This document shows positions 1 through 11,569 of a stretch of 64,000 nt of DNA, piece by piece. How positions within the stretch are numbered: position 1 is the stretch's first letter; each line of letters opens with the position of its first letter. Source of the stretch: Eumeta japonica (taxonomy: Eukaryota > Arthropoda > Insecta > Lepidoptera > Psychidae). Position numbers and translations under genes: made by a program. The notes under the pieces were generated by a model. It did no database searches, was not told where the DNA came from, and saw nothing but the letters and a program-made list of their open reading frames with translations. The DNA is taken from the NCBI GenBank assembly GCA_005406025.1, contig BGZK01000732.1, positions 62,001 to 126,000 of the forward strand, in the 5' to 3' direction.

Positions 1-929
1 CCTTTTCGCTAATGATATGAAGGTGTCTAAAGAAATGAACTATGAAAAAGATGGTAAAAGTCTTATTAATACCATTTAATAATAGGATTTTAGTAAATGG
101 TATTAATAGGATTTTTAATGTATTTACTAGGTACTTATGTATAAAAGATTTAATTATTTTTATAAATTATGTAAGTGCTCCTGTTGTTCGCGTTCCAGAT
201 AAATAAATAATTATAATATAATTTGCACATTTTAATGGAGATTCATGTAAAAAGTTATACTGCTATTTACTTTATTGTAAATCGTTCCCAGATGTCGCTG
301 CAATAAATTATCTTCTACATATTTGAATCGATTGTCATGAAAATTCGTAGATACCGGTATCTACACAAGTAAAACATGTTTGTGCCATCAATTTTGTTAT
401 AATTAGCTACTAAATGGAGCTATAGGGCATCAACTTCTGGACTTTTCAATTGATCACCATGAAATTGGTATATGTACCTACTCATAATTTGGTGTAAGTC
501 GAAAAAATGGATAACATATCATTATAAAACGACAGTATTATATGAATAATTAAATATTTCAATTTTCATACGATTTTACTTTTGTACCTTTTTTACTGTT
601 ATACCGAATTTAAAATATTTATTATTATTTCTTACTTATTAAAGCCCAACTAATTTTTTTACAGAAATAAGACTACAAAAACAGGAAATCAAATAACAGT
701 TCAGTAAAAGAAAGAACATATTAAGAATTAATGTGTGTAATAAATCCTGCATCAAATTTAAGATATCGTTGCCGACCGTAGAACAGATCAGTAAACGGAA
801 TCACACATTAAATGGGTAATTTTATTTCATTCGTTTCCTCGCACGAAAACACAACAAACGCCCGACAACTTGAAAAAACAAACAAACGCTTATTTACCAC
901 ACAAGCACGAGAGCGACACGCCAGCCTCT
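1..929. other. AT-rich intergenic DNA, no gene seen
   Basis: No convincing coding frame or recognised repeat is visible. A 13-bp perfect inverted repeat (66-78 against 94-106, core 'ttaataccattta') with a 15-nt spacer lies near the left edge. Confidence 0.5.
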
Positions 930-1265
930 CATGATTAAATCCCCCGAACGCGCATGAATAATGTTACGACTTTTACGAGTGCGCCCGCCTCTAACGCCAC
1001 CATTTTCCAATATTTATATGCAATAAATATAAATTACAATATTTATGTCCTTCGAATATTTACATAATAGCACCGCGTAAATCCTCATTCAATAACAAAC
1101 GCAGGTGTCTCTGCGGCGCTTCAAGTGCGCCCGCGCCGGGCGCCTGCAGCGGCGACGGCCTGGCGGTTGACGCGCTCGCGGCGCGACGGCGTTCGACGCC
1201 CGGCCTCGACCGCTGCGTGTTCCCTAACTCATCTGCGATCTGCGATCTTTACTCGCTTCCACGGA
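930..1265. promoter_or_regulatory. GC-rich non-coding island (candidate cis-regulatory element)
   Basis: A block of markedly higher GC and complexity than its flanks, most GC-rich at about 1115-1220. AT-rich homeodomain-like words occur at its left side ('aatatttatatgcaataaa' around 1009). It has no sustained reading frame with protein-like composition. Calling it an enhancer or conserved element is inference from composition only. Confidence 0.35.
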
Positions 1266-2540
1266 CAAGAAAAGAATTCAATGGAATTTGTTTAATTTCG
1301 ATACGATAGCGTCCCATACTCCCCTGTTCTTCCAAATTGTCGATAGGGTTTTATACAGATCCTCCGGTCTTGTATGGAGCTTTTGCCAAAAGGATTATGC
1401 CAGTTTTCGATGTCACAAGTTATCCCATTGCAATTTCGATGTTTGTAAATGTATCTAAGCTATCTACCCATTTAACCCATATAGTGTTATCAACTATAAA
1501 GTTAATAGGCTACTTTCAGTATGCCCATCTATTTGAATATAATTTTAGAATTCATTAATATTTAAAAAGATTTTAATGAAAACATTTTGTATGGAAATAA
1601 TGTGAACGTTGGGAAGGAATTTAATATGTTTTTCTTATAAATAAAAACAGGTTAACCTATTTCAATGAAATTTTGTATACATCAGTTCTATTCTAACAGA
1701 ACACACATGTCGTGTAAAATATTACATATTATCTGTCTATTTGTCTGTTTGTATGTCTTAGAAGAAAATAAAGACAAAATCGATCTCAATGAAATTTAGT
1801 GGACTGATATATTTAGCGAGTATCGATTCCAAAATCTAATCAGCCTTATTCTTAATAAAACTGCGTTTAATGTGGTAAATTTGATTGAATTTAGTACTTT
1901 TCCTCAAGTTCATGATTTCGGATAGGAATAATTTGCAATAAGTGTTCTTTCTTTATAAACATTGAATTTTATAGCATAGATTCTTAAAATAACATTTAGA
2001 TAAGTGATAATTTCAAAAGAACTTTTATGACTAATAATTTTTTAGCCTTATGCTTATAAACGCCCCAAGCCTCGTTCAAACCATTTCTATTGCTCAAAAT
2101 ATATTTGGCAATATATTTAAAAATTTAATAAACTATTTTTTTATCAAGCAATTTTAAAAGAAGAGGCCTACCATTTTAAGCTTGAAAATGTGAATATTAA
2201 TATTTTCGTGCGTACCAAGTTCGAAAACATTATTTCTTAAAACTATGAGAAAATCTTAAAGTTGACCTGTAACGTCAAACTCTGCAAATTTTTTAATTTT
2301 AAAAATAAGCAGCGATAATATGAAAACTTACTAATTTTAATGACGACGTTTCCTAAAATAATATTCCTGTATAATCTTCTATAAAAGTAGCCTTATTAAA
2401 ACAAAGTCTTGTAGAATGAAACACAGTTTATATTGATAAGTGATAAAACGTTGTTCGTGATACAAATGTATAATTAGAAAAAATATTTCGCTAGGTGTTG
2501 TACAAGTATAATTTATTGTTATTTTTTATTATAAAATCAG
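1266..2540. other. AT-rich intergenic DNA with weak repeat-like phrases
   Basis: The phrase 'caatgaaattt' recurs (near 1662 and 1787), as is common in decayed lepidopteran repeats. A 73-codon open frame at 1337-1558 has no protein-like character. No gene was identified. Confidence 0.4.
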
Positions 2541-2542
2541 GC

Positions 2543-4110
2543 CTATTTCCCAGAAGGGAAGGCGATGTGAGGCGAAGCGATGGTACGATCTTTGCTTATC
2601 TCTCTTGCTTTACTGACATCCATCAATCTATTCATGCAAGTTTGTCGATTTCGGGTGTCTAAAACTTGGTCTTTTTTAATATGTCAGCAATTTGGTTTTC
2701 CAAGACAATTCTTGTCGACCATTTCATAGAACATATTCGTATCACACCAAATTCTGGCATCATTCTTCCTAAAATTATTTTTTAAAATACTCTATACATA
2801 GTATTCAGAGATGCCATCTCCACTGCATTAATACTATTTTTTTCTGCTATATCCATTTCATTACCGTAGAAATCGTAAAAATTAAAACCCCATTTGGAAT
2901 AGCCAAACGCGTTAGTCGTGAGACACCTTTACTATTTATTATAGCAAGGAAGGCTCCATTCATTTAATTCCCACATTTACTCCTTTTTCAAAATATCTAG
3001 CATGTTTCCCATCATTTGTAAACAGAGCACCCAAGTACATAAAAATCATTCAAAATAACTCTTCCAGTTCTTTTAGATGGTTTTTTTCATTCAGTAAACA
3101 TACATTATTGTCTCTAATCAGATTTATAGACGATGTCTTGGAATTATTTCGAATCTTTTTCATTATATTCCAGAAAAAATGTCCGGGAATTATCGGAAAA
3201 TCTCATAAAGAGTATTATGCCGTCTTTTTTTTATTCTTTTGACACATTTTTTAATTCTTAGTTTTGGATTTTCATACTTTGTGTCTTTTAGCTTATCTAT
3301 CAAATTTCCTTTCCTCGTACTCTGTGGTCGGCCCTTGTAGATAGTATATCCTGCCATGTTTACGCCTAAATTTCACCATTTAATTATCTTTTTTAATAAA
3401 ATTATTTCTCAAATTTATTCACACACTTTTCGGGCGTTGTCTTTTAAATTACATTTTGTTACATTCCACATTTCGCCAAATTCTAGACGTTCGTACTGAT
3501 TAATTTTAACCAACCTAGTTTTTAATTGCTCTACCTACTCATTTTTTACATTCGCTTCCTAAAACTTACCAACTTTAATTTGTACTAGCTCCATGAACAT
3601 TGTCGTATAGTATTGTCGACGCCAGCATAAATCTTTAATTCGACAGGCTACTAAGAAGTGCTGTGTGTTAAAAATTTAACGCTAAGGTACATAACTTTGC
3701 TTGTCAACCTACCATCCACATTATAAAGTCGGTCGTGCTTGTGTTTTCTCCTCTACGCCATGAATATATAATTCTGTAGTCCAATATAGTGTTATCACAC
3801 ACAAGTTAAACTCTGGACATAATATGAGAAAACAACTACCATTCTCATTCATTCTTTTATTTTCAAATTTACTTAAAACTTTCTCATATCCATTCTGGTG
3901 TAAAGCAACCGACTCAGTTAATAGAATCATCTTAAATGATTATTCTTTCATTTCTGTCACATTTCACTTGTATCTCTCTTACTTGGACCCAAAACTTCTT
4001 TCGCTACTACGGTCATATATTTTCGAATTCTGTTATCATTGAGACTAAAAATTTTGAGGAGGAAGTAGGAGTAATGGGAAGCAAAAAATACAAGGAAAAG
4101 GTGGGGTATT
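2543..4110 (-). mobile_element. Decayed RTE-like LINE (endonuclease-reverse transcriptase), antisense
   Basis: The reverse strand translates in broken frames to the C-terminal half of an arthropod RTE-type endonuclease/reverse transcriptase. Recognisable pieces run from high to low coordinates: an endonuclease-like segment ('VLGPSKRDTSE' about 4000, 'NENGSCF' about 3840, 'TELYIHG' about 3770), then 'YLGALFTNDGKHARYFEKG' with 'VNVGI' (about 3045-2970), 'NSINAVEMASLNTMYRV' (about 2850-2790) and a terminal 'FPSGK' followed by a stop at 2545-2543. Stops and frameshifts are frequent, so this is a pseudogene. The same C-terminus recurs at 7736. Confidence 0.7.
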
Positions 4111-5010
4111 GAGGTTTTAGGATTGGAGGGATAGAGTAGAAAGATACTGTTATTATGGAAAAAAGTAATGAATAGGAGAGAGCAGCTCGTGTAGCTGTGT
4201 GACCCTGCGCAATCCCGGACGGGTGTTATTTGAGGAGATGCTCAATGGGAAATAAGTTATTGAGTTATTTGATTATATCTGAGAATAAGTCCGTGAACGA
4301 TTGCGGTTCCTTTCGTGATGTTGATCTCGATTCATAATTAATAGTCTCTGGTAAAATGCAAGTTCTATCATTTCGATGGCTGTAAGTCAACTAGAACTTG
4401 GATATATAAAAATAAAGCTCTTTTAGTTCTCGTATATATCACAAAATCTGGATGCATACTAAAAGATCTAGCAGGTTAAGGGTGGCGAAGGGAGACTATA
4501 CGGATGCGCCTAATGGAATTCTTCATAAGTTATCGTCGTCGTGATATGAACATAACTTATGTATGCATGAATTAAGTGTTTTGACATTGAGATACAAGCA
4601 AGAATGTTTGTGTAGTTAGTATGAAACTACATGGGATGGGAACATGGCTCATGTATTCGTACAGTACTAATTTTCTCATTTCTTTCATCAATGCTATTAA
4701 GTTGAATGAAGATTGAAGTTCGGTTGAAAAACAAAGAAATCAGTTTTTTTCAATGATAATCTGATATTAATCTGTAAGTTAAAATTTACATGGTTATGAA
4801 AAGTAACTATTGGACTGTGCTACACTAATTAAATATAATTGATTCTAATGTTTGGCTTAAAAATAAATACAAATATTTCACTCTCTACCTAATTTTAAAT
4901 TGTTTTCCTAAAATTCCTATCTGTTAATAGATATTTATCATTTTAGTCATTACCAATAGTTATCGACCCAATTCGTTGGGCTTAAATTAAAATTTAGCAA
5001 TATTTGCTAA
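4111..5010. other. Intergenic DNA, no gene seen
   Basis: Mixed AT-rich sequence with a purine-rich stretch at about 4045-4150. No coding or repeat assignment could be made. Confidence 0.4.
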
Positions 5011-5013
5011 CAG

Positions 5014-5051
5014 TGCAGAATTTGCTAACAGTGTTGTTAGCAAATTCTGCA
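5014..5051. repeat. Perfect 17-bp inverted repeat (hairpin), 4-nt loop
   Basis: Left arm 5014-5030 (tgcagaatttgctaaca) and right arm 5035-5051 are exact reverse complements around the loop 'gtgt'. A partial extra copy of 'tttgctaacag' lies just to the left (5003-5013). The hairpin abuts the recognisable start of the mariner fossil to its right. Confidence 0.9.
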
Positions 5052-5052
5052 G

Positions 5053-5965
5053 ATCAGGAGGAACATCCACCAAAGACTCTCACTTGAATTGTCCAACAAA
5101 GACAGTGACCAAGCGAATGGTTAACAAAATCGAAAAAACTCTTTTAACTGATCGCTGTATCAAGGGTATATTATATAGCCGAAGAAACATATATTTCATC
5201 AGGTAGTGTGCATAGCATTTTACACGAATTTTTGGGGATGAAAAATATATCCGCGCGCTCGGCACCAGAAAGCTTAAAAATGCTCGAAAACAAACCAGGC
5301 TAAACATTTCTGGAACTTATGTGGAATCATTTTCATAAAAATCTGATAGTTTTTTGGCTCGATTTTACAACCGATGAAAAGTGGCTTTACTAATACGACC
5401 CAGAAACAAAATCACAGTCTATGAAATGGCAAAGACCATTATCTCCAACTCGTAAGAAATTTAAAGCGAGTCGTTATGCTGCAAAGATCATGGGCTTTTT
5501 TTCTAGAATAGTGTAAAGGAAGTCATGATTGAATATCTTGATCATGGAGCTACCGTTACGGAGTCTTTGTATATAGAACAAATAAAAAATAAACTAAATT
5601 CGAAAGAAATGGCAAAGCAAACTGGTTAAAATTGTTTGATTTCATTAAAATAATACCTAGGCTCAAAGGTCCGCCGTAGCAATGGATGCGAATCGAGATG
5701 CTGGCTTCTAAATACTTGAGCATCCTTCACATTCATCTGACTTTGTTTATGGTTATATAATTTCTATCTATTTCCAAGGTTGAAAGAGTATCTGAAAGTA
5801 CAGAGATTTGAAGACGATGAAGCAGTAGTCGCTACAGTATAGGAATTTTGAGGTGTTCAGGATGAAGTGTTTCTTAGGAAAGGAGTTAAAAGCTTATAAA
5901 AAAGATATGCCAAGTGTATTATGCTAAAAGGCGACTATGTCGAAAAATATAATAACATTTAATAA
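5053..5965 (+). mobile_element. Decayed mariner-type transposase, copy 1
   Basis: Forward-strand frames give successive mariner transposase blocks broken by stops and frameshifts: 'TTDEKWLY' (first catalytic Asp region, about 5370), 'YDPETKSQSMKWQRPLSP' (about 5393-5446), an 'LEHGAT'-like segment (about 5540), and near the end 'LKEYLKVQRFEDDEAVVA' (about 5780-5835), 'VQDEVFLRKGVKSL' and 'LKGDYVEKY' (about 5920-5950). The 'HQDNAPAH...SPDLAP' block is badly decayed (about 5650-5760). The C-terminal wording matches the fossil at 37440, so both probably belong to one subfamily. It is not functional. Confidence 0.8.
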
Positions 5966-6399
5966 AAGTTGCCGGCAATATACTCACTCTCACTTTTTAT
6001 TAAACGCCCCTCGTGCATACAACTCCGGTATAATATAATATTCTGTTAGTAATAGAGTTTTCACAGTCAGTCTGGCAGTTCCCGAGTTTGTCTCTAACCA
6101 AAAACAAACAAAATTAAAAGATTTATTCCCATATAACCTTAGTGCACATGGGTGTCGTTTATATATTAATAATGTAGATCGACACTCCTTGTAGAACAGT
6201 GTCTATATAACAAATTTGCATAAAATCCTTTAAAATAAATAAAAATAATGAAACTAGATCTCTATTTTTGAAAGCAAGAAATATTTATTTTTTTCTTACT
6301 ATTATTGTCAATAAGGCAAGCTGTTATCGAAACTCAATCGCCTTTGATACTATAAACGGAGGGAATTCATTCGTGCAAATAACAAGCGTAAAATTTTGA
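5966..6399. other. Intergenic DNA, no gene seen
   Basis: AT-rich sequence between the mariner fossil and the next GC-rich island; nothing recognised. Confidence 0.4.
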
Positions 6400-6790
6400 C
6401 TTCGAACGGCGCCTTAGAAATTACGCCCCATCATTTCTTGGCCGTCCGCGAAAATCAGGGATCTGTTTTCATTTGGGCGGCGCGCGCGCCGCCGGCGGAC
6501 GGTATTTGTCGTCGGGTGCGCTGCCCCTTTTCGCCGTTATGATTAATGGACCCCCAATTTTTCCGGTGGACCGGCAGCGTACGTCTGACATGTCGGGTTT
6601 TCTCTCCAGGACCTGTTAGTCACTCTTCGGTAAAAAATGGATGTTTTCGAAAAATACCGCGTGACGGCGCGCCGAGCCGCGCGCCGCCGCGCGTTAGGCA
6701 AATGCGTTTGATGTGTTTTTGCCGCTAAACTGGCGATAAAACACATTAGTCTTTAAAAGGACTACGGAACTGAAATATCCTGAACTGCGT
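6400..6790. promoter_or_regulatory. GC-rich non-coding island with a Hox-Exd-type site
   Basis: A block of about 390 bp with GC-rich clusters (6475-6500 and 6660-6700) in AT-rich DNA. It contains TGATTAATGG at 6540-6549, which fits the published Hox/Extradenticle composite consensus (TGATTNAT type). Both strands carry short open frames here, which is expected of GC-rich sequence and is not evidence of coding. Enhancer function is inference. Confidence 0.4.
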
Positions 6791-7389
6791 CAAATACGCC
6801 CACGTGATTTGCAGTGTTTTATGCATTTTACATTTATTGTGTGCCAGAGATACATTTTAATTAAAAACCTATAAAGAATACGACAATAACAATTCTAATA
6901 AAATATTTTAGGTCGTGAAAAAATAACATGTGGACTGTTCAAAATCGTTCTTCTAGTTAACGCATCTCTATAATAATTTTGTAAAAACATATCTAATCGC
7001 TAGTTTAAATATACAGAAGAATTTAGGATATCATTATTAAATTTCATTGCGGTAGGTAAATTTAAAATCGAAATTATATATTACTTATCAATAATGAAAA
7101 TGATAAAGCAACTTTATGAGTTTGTAAGTTACATATTAGCGACCTCATAATTCAGATTTATTATTAATTTGTATTTAAACTCGAAATAGTTGGATCCTAG
7201 TTGTTCATTTTTTACATAACTTTAATGGATATAGGTAAACTGACAATACGTAAAATTGTTATTTACATTGCTCTTTATACATTTTAAACCTATAAGCCTA
7301 ATTTATATGCTGTACTGTATTGAGTGTTACGTGAACGTCAGGTTAAATCTAGTTCTACCGTGAAATTCAGATTACTACATAATATATAG
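6791..7389. other. AT-rich intergenic DNA, no gene seen
   Basis: No coding or repeat signal was identified. Confidence 0.4.
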
Positions 7390-7660
7390 GTCCTAGGTCA
7401 CGCAACACGAAAGTGCTTCAGCTCGCGGCGGGCGGGGCCATCGCCTCTCGCATACCAAGCGGCGAAACTTGATCGATAAATTCAAAGCCAACTGCATTTA
7501 GTTCCAAGCGGACGTGCCTCGCCGAGTGCGGTGTGTTTATATTTATGGGCAAAGTATGGTTACGTAGAAGGTATTTCAAAAAAATCACAAGTTCACGGGC
7601 CAACGAGTGCGGCCGTAGCTCAGGGGAGCCTCGTTCGATTCTCAATCGGTAACTAAAGGT
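7390..7660. promoter_or_regulatory. GC-rich non-coding island
   Basis: Complex sequence with a GC-rich segment at 7419-7445 and the posterior-Hox-like word TTTATGG at 7542-7548. A 75-codon reverse open frame spans it but shows no domain. Regulatory function is inferred from composition only. Confidence 0.35.
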
Positions 7661-7735
7661 CGGAGCTCCTATTTATTCCCTAACATATGAGTTCATACTC
7701 CCTAACAGGGTGACTTTTTCGTTATAAATTCGCGA

Positions 7736-8360
7736 CTATTTTCCAGATGGGTAGCCAGAAATCACAAACCTCCGTATGGTATGATCGTTGCGTATCTCTT
7801 CTGCTTCACTGACGTCCATCAATCGTTCCATGTGAGTTTGTCAGTTTCGGATGCTTAAAATTTGACCGTTCTCCAATATGTTACCGATTGGGTCTGCATA
7901 GAATTTTCTACGGCGATTTGCCAACCCTTCGAACACACAAATTTGCTCCATAGATTTGTTTTGCCAGTTTATTTCATTCATCCTTTCCAGTCGGCTAAAT
8001 CACTGTATCGTACCATTTTATAGTCTAATCACTATATCTTTCAAATTACACCGCTCTTAATTATTACTGTTCTTGCTTCTGTTTTTCAGTCATTCACATT
8101 CAATACTCATTTAACAGACTCATTCATTTAAGTAACCATCGCCTGCTGCTTGCACACCGACGGCGAAAGGAATACTTGGTCGTCGGCTTACAGAAGACGT
8201 TTGACGGACAGCTCACGCATTTTCAGTCCCCAAAAATATTCTTTCCAGTCATACAAATCCATGAATATGTTGAATAGCCATACACAGTCACTCTACATGA
8301 CCCCATTTGACACCAATAATTTCTATAAATTCGAAAACTGTCAAGATCGTTAGTATTCTG
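7736..8360 (-). mobile_element. Decayed RTE-like LINE, second antisense copy
   Basis: Reverse-strand frames give the reverse-transcriptase to C-terminal part of the same family as 2543: a fragment near the YADD catalytic box (about 8310-8180, box itself decayed), 'SRLERMNEINWQNKS' (about 7995-7950), 'FYADPIGNILENGQILSI' (about 7910-7860), 'MERLMDVSEAEEIRNDHT' (about 7833-7785) and a terminal 'GYPSGK' followed by a stop at 7738-7736. Frames shift repeatedly, so it is a pseudogene. Its 3' terminus aligns with the 2543 copy, as expected for 5'-truncated LINE insertions. Confidence 0.75.
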
Positions 8361-9349
8361 AAAGTCTCCAAGTATTCTAAGTCTATATTTCGGGAAAGAT
8401 ATAAAGATCTTGAGAATTGTTATTTATGCTACACGTAACAATAGATTCAATAAAACGACAACGATAGTAGACAAAAGTCGTTAAAAATATAAGGTATGTA
8501 TTAAACACGCGCTCAACGTCTTTTGTCTCTATTTCCTTGTGCTATATCAATACTCGCGCCCCCTAACTAAATACGATTCGACGACTATGTTGACATCCGG
8601 TAGATCTCTTTCGACATGGCTAACAGTTCAACACGATTTCGAAATTAAAAAAAAATACTTACTATAAGAATTTTATTTGCAATCCCATGTTAGGTATAGA
8701 ATACTAAAAGATAACGTCGACATCACAGATCATTTTAAATTTGAAGTATATTAGAAGAAGTATTAGCAATAAACAAAGAAGAAAATTTTAAGTACATGCT
8801 CCTCAATCCAAAATAAAAAAAGATTGTAAGAAAACTTGCCTCAACATGGAGATGGTAAAAATCTAACAGATAATAATAACAAATATAACATGTTAATTTG
8901 TGTGCACACACTTACTTCCTCAGAAAATATGGTTTGAAATTAATCCCAAAAGGGTCGGATGCGTTAATTTTATTAAATTATCAGCGATCATAAACATTTT
9001 TTCCATTTGCAAACAATTCTTTCCTTCATTTCAACATCGTAAAATATTCCAAAAAAGAAAATCCCAAATTAATTTACATAAAATGCTAGATTGGTAATAA
9101 TTACTTATTCTCTGTTTTTTTTTTTGAAAGTTAAAGTGCGACTGAGATTAAAAGATCAATAGCCAATACGATACATGTACGGCAGTAGGTCAGTTTTCAA
9201 TTTTACAACTTATTTTAAGAAAAATTAATCGTTTTGAAGAAAAACCGGTAAATTATAACATTTCTTTATTATATTTTATAATATAAAATAGAACCTCAGC
9301 GTTCTTGAATACAAAGCTGAAATATATAGTACAGTTAAATCTACTAAAT
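8361..9349. other. AT-rich intergenic DNA, no gene seen
   Basis: No recognised coding or repeat signal. Short open frames at 8900-9097 are lysine- and isoleucine-rich chance frames. Confidence 0.4.
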
Positions 9350-9760
9350 CCACAGCGCTGGTCGGCGATGCAAATTTTCTAGTTACAGTTAGTTCAGAAC
9401 TGTGGCAGCGTCGTCCTGAAAGGTTTCATCGAAGTTCGTGCGGTGAGCTCCCGGACTGCAGCAAAACGAACGATAGCATTACAGCCGCTCAGATAGGAAC
9501 CGACGCCGTCGAGGCGAGAGCATAGACAATGGCAATTTTGTATACATCCACTATTGATATCGTTGTATGAATCTACGGAAAATGTGAACAGTACATTTAT
9601 ATATACAAGCTGTTGTTACCGTGTCCACTGCCACGGAGGCGGAGGCCATATTACCGCTAACCGAAGATAGGAGGCTCTTAACGACGGTCGTCACTTATGC
9701 AGCTACGACGTGTGGGCCCGCGGCACGACCTGCTCGCGAGGGCTCGCGGCGACTTATTGA
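9350..9760. promoter_or_regulatory. Complex, higher-GC non-coding island
   Basis: Balanced-composition DNA (9355-9520 and 9615-9755) within AT-rich flanks, ending in a GC-rich stretch at 9700-9755. Nothing protein-like. Possible cis-regulatory DNA, by composition only. Confidence 0.25.
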
Positions 9761-9779
9761 TTGGACTTGTTTTAAAAAC

Positions 9780-9872
9780 TAATCGGTTAATATGCTTTCG
9801 GTTAGGAACCGAATCGGTTAGCTTCTGGTTGAAGAGCAAAACACTTACCGCTCTGCTACCATTGCCCATAGA
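9780..9872 (-). repeat. tRNA-like (possible SINE head) sequence, antisense
   Basis: Read on the minus strand, it has an A-box-like 'GGTAGCAGAGCGGTAAG', an anticodon-arm-like 'CTCTTCAACCAGAAG' and a B-box-like 'GATTCGGTTCC' in roughly tRNA spacing. The anticodon arm resembles that of the element at 10530 ('TTCAGCCCAGAAG'). No clean cloverleaf can be drawn, so a decayed tRNA-derived SINE is likelier than a tRNA gene. Confidence 0.3.
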
Positions 9873-9889
9873 AAATTGAAAGTATTTTT

Positions 9890-10529
9890 TTACTTCATTT
9901 AGACGTCAGTTTTAGTGGATTAAATACTGATAACTCGCTCTTCATAAAGCACAATGGTGTACTTTGCAAAATATACATTATTTTCATTTTAATTTCATTT
10001 TTATTCGCATTATTTAGATATTTATCGATAGTTATTTCAACCATTTGGCAAAAAGCTCTTTGGTGTATAGATATATATTTGGGAAAATGGGAATTTATGT
10101 TATTAACCGAGACTATTTCTTCTATTGATCACATTACAAATAAACATATAACGCAAGAAATTGAAATAAATGGAGAAAATAGCTTTTTATTTGATGGAAA
10201 TAGCTTTATTCTTAACTTTTTCTTTTTTTTTTTTTAATAATATATAAGGTTGCTTTTATATTATTAAAAATACTCAACTTTTCCTTTGACCGAGAGTCAA
10301 CTTTTAAATTTCATTTTAAATATAAATAAGGCGGGTTGCGTCAAAAGCAAAAAAGAAAATCGTAAAGGTGATCCCTAAAATTTGACAGATAACTTATGGA
10401 CAATCTGTCATATCTTTCTTCTCTCCTTAATAAATTAGGTGCGACCCGCCGACAGGCTTTAGACCTCTATTTCTCAAATAAGACATAGAAATAAATTTGT
10501 GGAAAACAATTTATTGTGATATAGAAAAA
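9890..10529. other. AT-rich intergenic DNA, no gene seen
   Basis: No gene or recognised repeat; the next feature is the SINE-like element at 10530. Confidence 0.35.
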
Positions 10530-10745
10530 TAGAGGCGGTGGCTCAGCGGTTAAGGGCGTCGACTTCAGCCCAGAAGGTGGCAGCCTCGAGTCTGACCTCG
10601 ACGTGTGAGTTTTTTACTTGAGACGTTTCATCCGTAAGCGGTGGGCCCGCCGTCGCCGCTGATGACGGCGTCCGCGGCCCCCGACCTACGCCTGGCCAGC
10701 GCGGGGGGCTTTAAGATCCAAGTTGATGGATTTGAAATTAAAATA
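10530..10745 (+). repeat. tRNA-derived SINE-like element
   Basis: The head 'ggtggctcagcggttaag' contains a good pol III A-box (TGGCTCAGCGG). About 45 bases later, 'cctcgagtctgacc' resembles a B-box, with a tRNA-like anticodon arm between. A GC-rich body follows (10630-10710), unlike the AT-rich flanks. The tRNA-like head with a non-tRNA body is the layout of a SINE. I cannot name the family. Confidence 0.55.
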
Positions 10746-11569
10746 CTGTGCAGTGAGGCAAATGGAATTCGAAACAAAGATACGAAAATTCGTTATTTCA
10801 ATAAGACTTTTTTATTATAAAGTTTCTTAGAAATAACAATTCTATAAGAACTACAATAAGAGCTTTATTAGGGAAAGTTAAAGTAAAAACCTTTAAAAAG
10901 GAAAAGTTCTACTTCCAAGTACAATGTCACATGAAAATCTAAGCCATTATTGTAGGTATTTATGTGCCAAATTAATATATTCGCCATTCGAAATGTTTCT
11001 TCTCCACATGATATAAAGTATCATCGACTATTATGTGTTTTCATTATGCACCATATTTTGGTTTTTAATTTGGATTGGCGTTAATAAATTTGATTTGCCA
11101 CTTCCAAGTATTCAAGTTGTAGAAATTGCGGTTGATTTATTTAATTTTTAATAAAACTTGGTAACTGTCATTGAATAAAAATTTAACTTTTCTTTTTTAT
11201 CGTTACCTATGCAGAGAGCGTCTGCAGTTTAAATGGTGTAAAATAACAATTCAATTTAAATTTTTCACTTTTTATGGATAAAATCTGATCTGCACGTGCA
11301 TCCTTGTATAAAAGTAGTATATTTATGTTAGTTTGTCAAATCACAACAATTATCAATTTTTAGCTTATGATATTGTTTCCAGAGACGATTTCAATAGTTC
11401 ACACTGAACTGTATGCGGTATCCGAACCTTTTCAAAAATATTTTGCTTTAAGTTAACAGTATTGTTTTATCGTTCTAAAACAATTCATTAGTGAAGTCAT
11501 TTGTATGTAATTGGAAATTTCAATATAATATTACATCAACAACACCATAAACGAAATTTCGTAACAGAA
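10746..11569. other. AT-rich intergenic DNA, no gene seen
   Basis: No coding or repeat signal was recognised. Confidence 0.4.

Noticed and set aside
7418..7645. 75-codon reverse frame as a small gene
   Set aside because: It lies over a GC-rich island where stops are rare in all frames, and shows no protein-like motif.
7605..7650. Possible tRNA ('gccgtagctcagg...gttcgattctc')
   Set aside because: The A- and B-box-like words are too close together and no cloverleaf can be formed.
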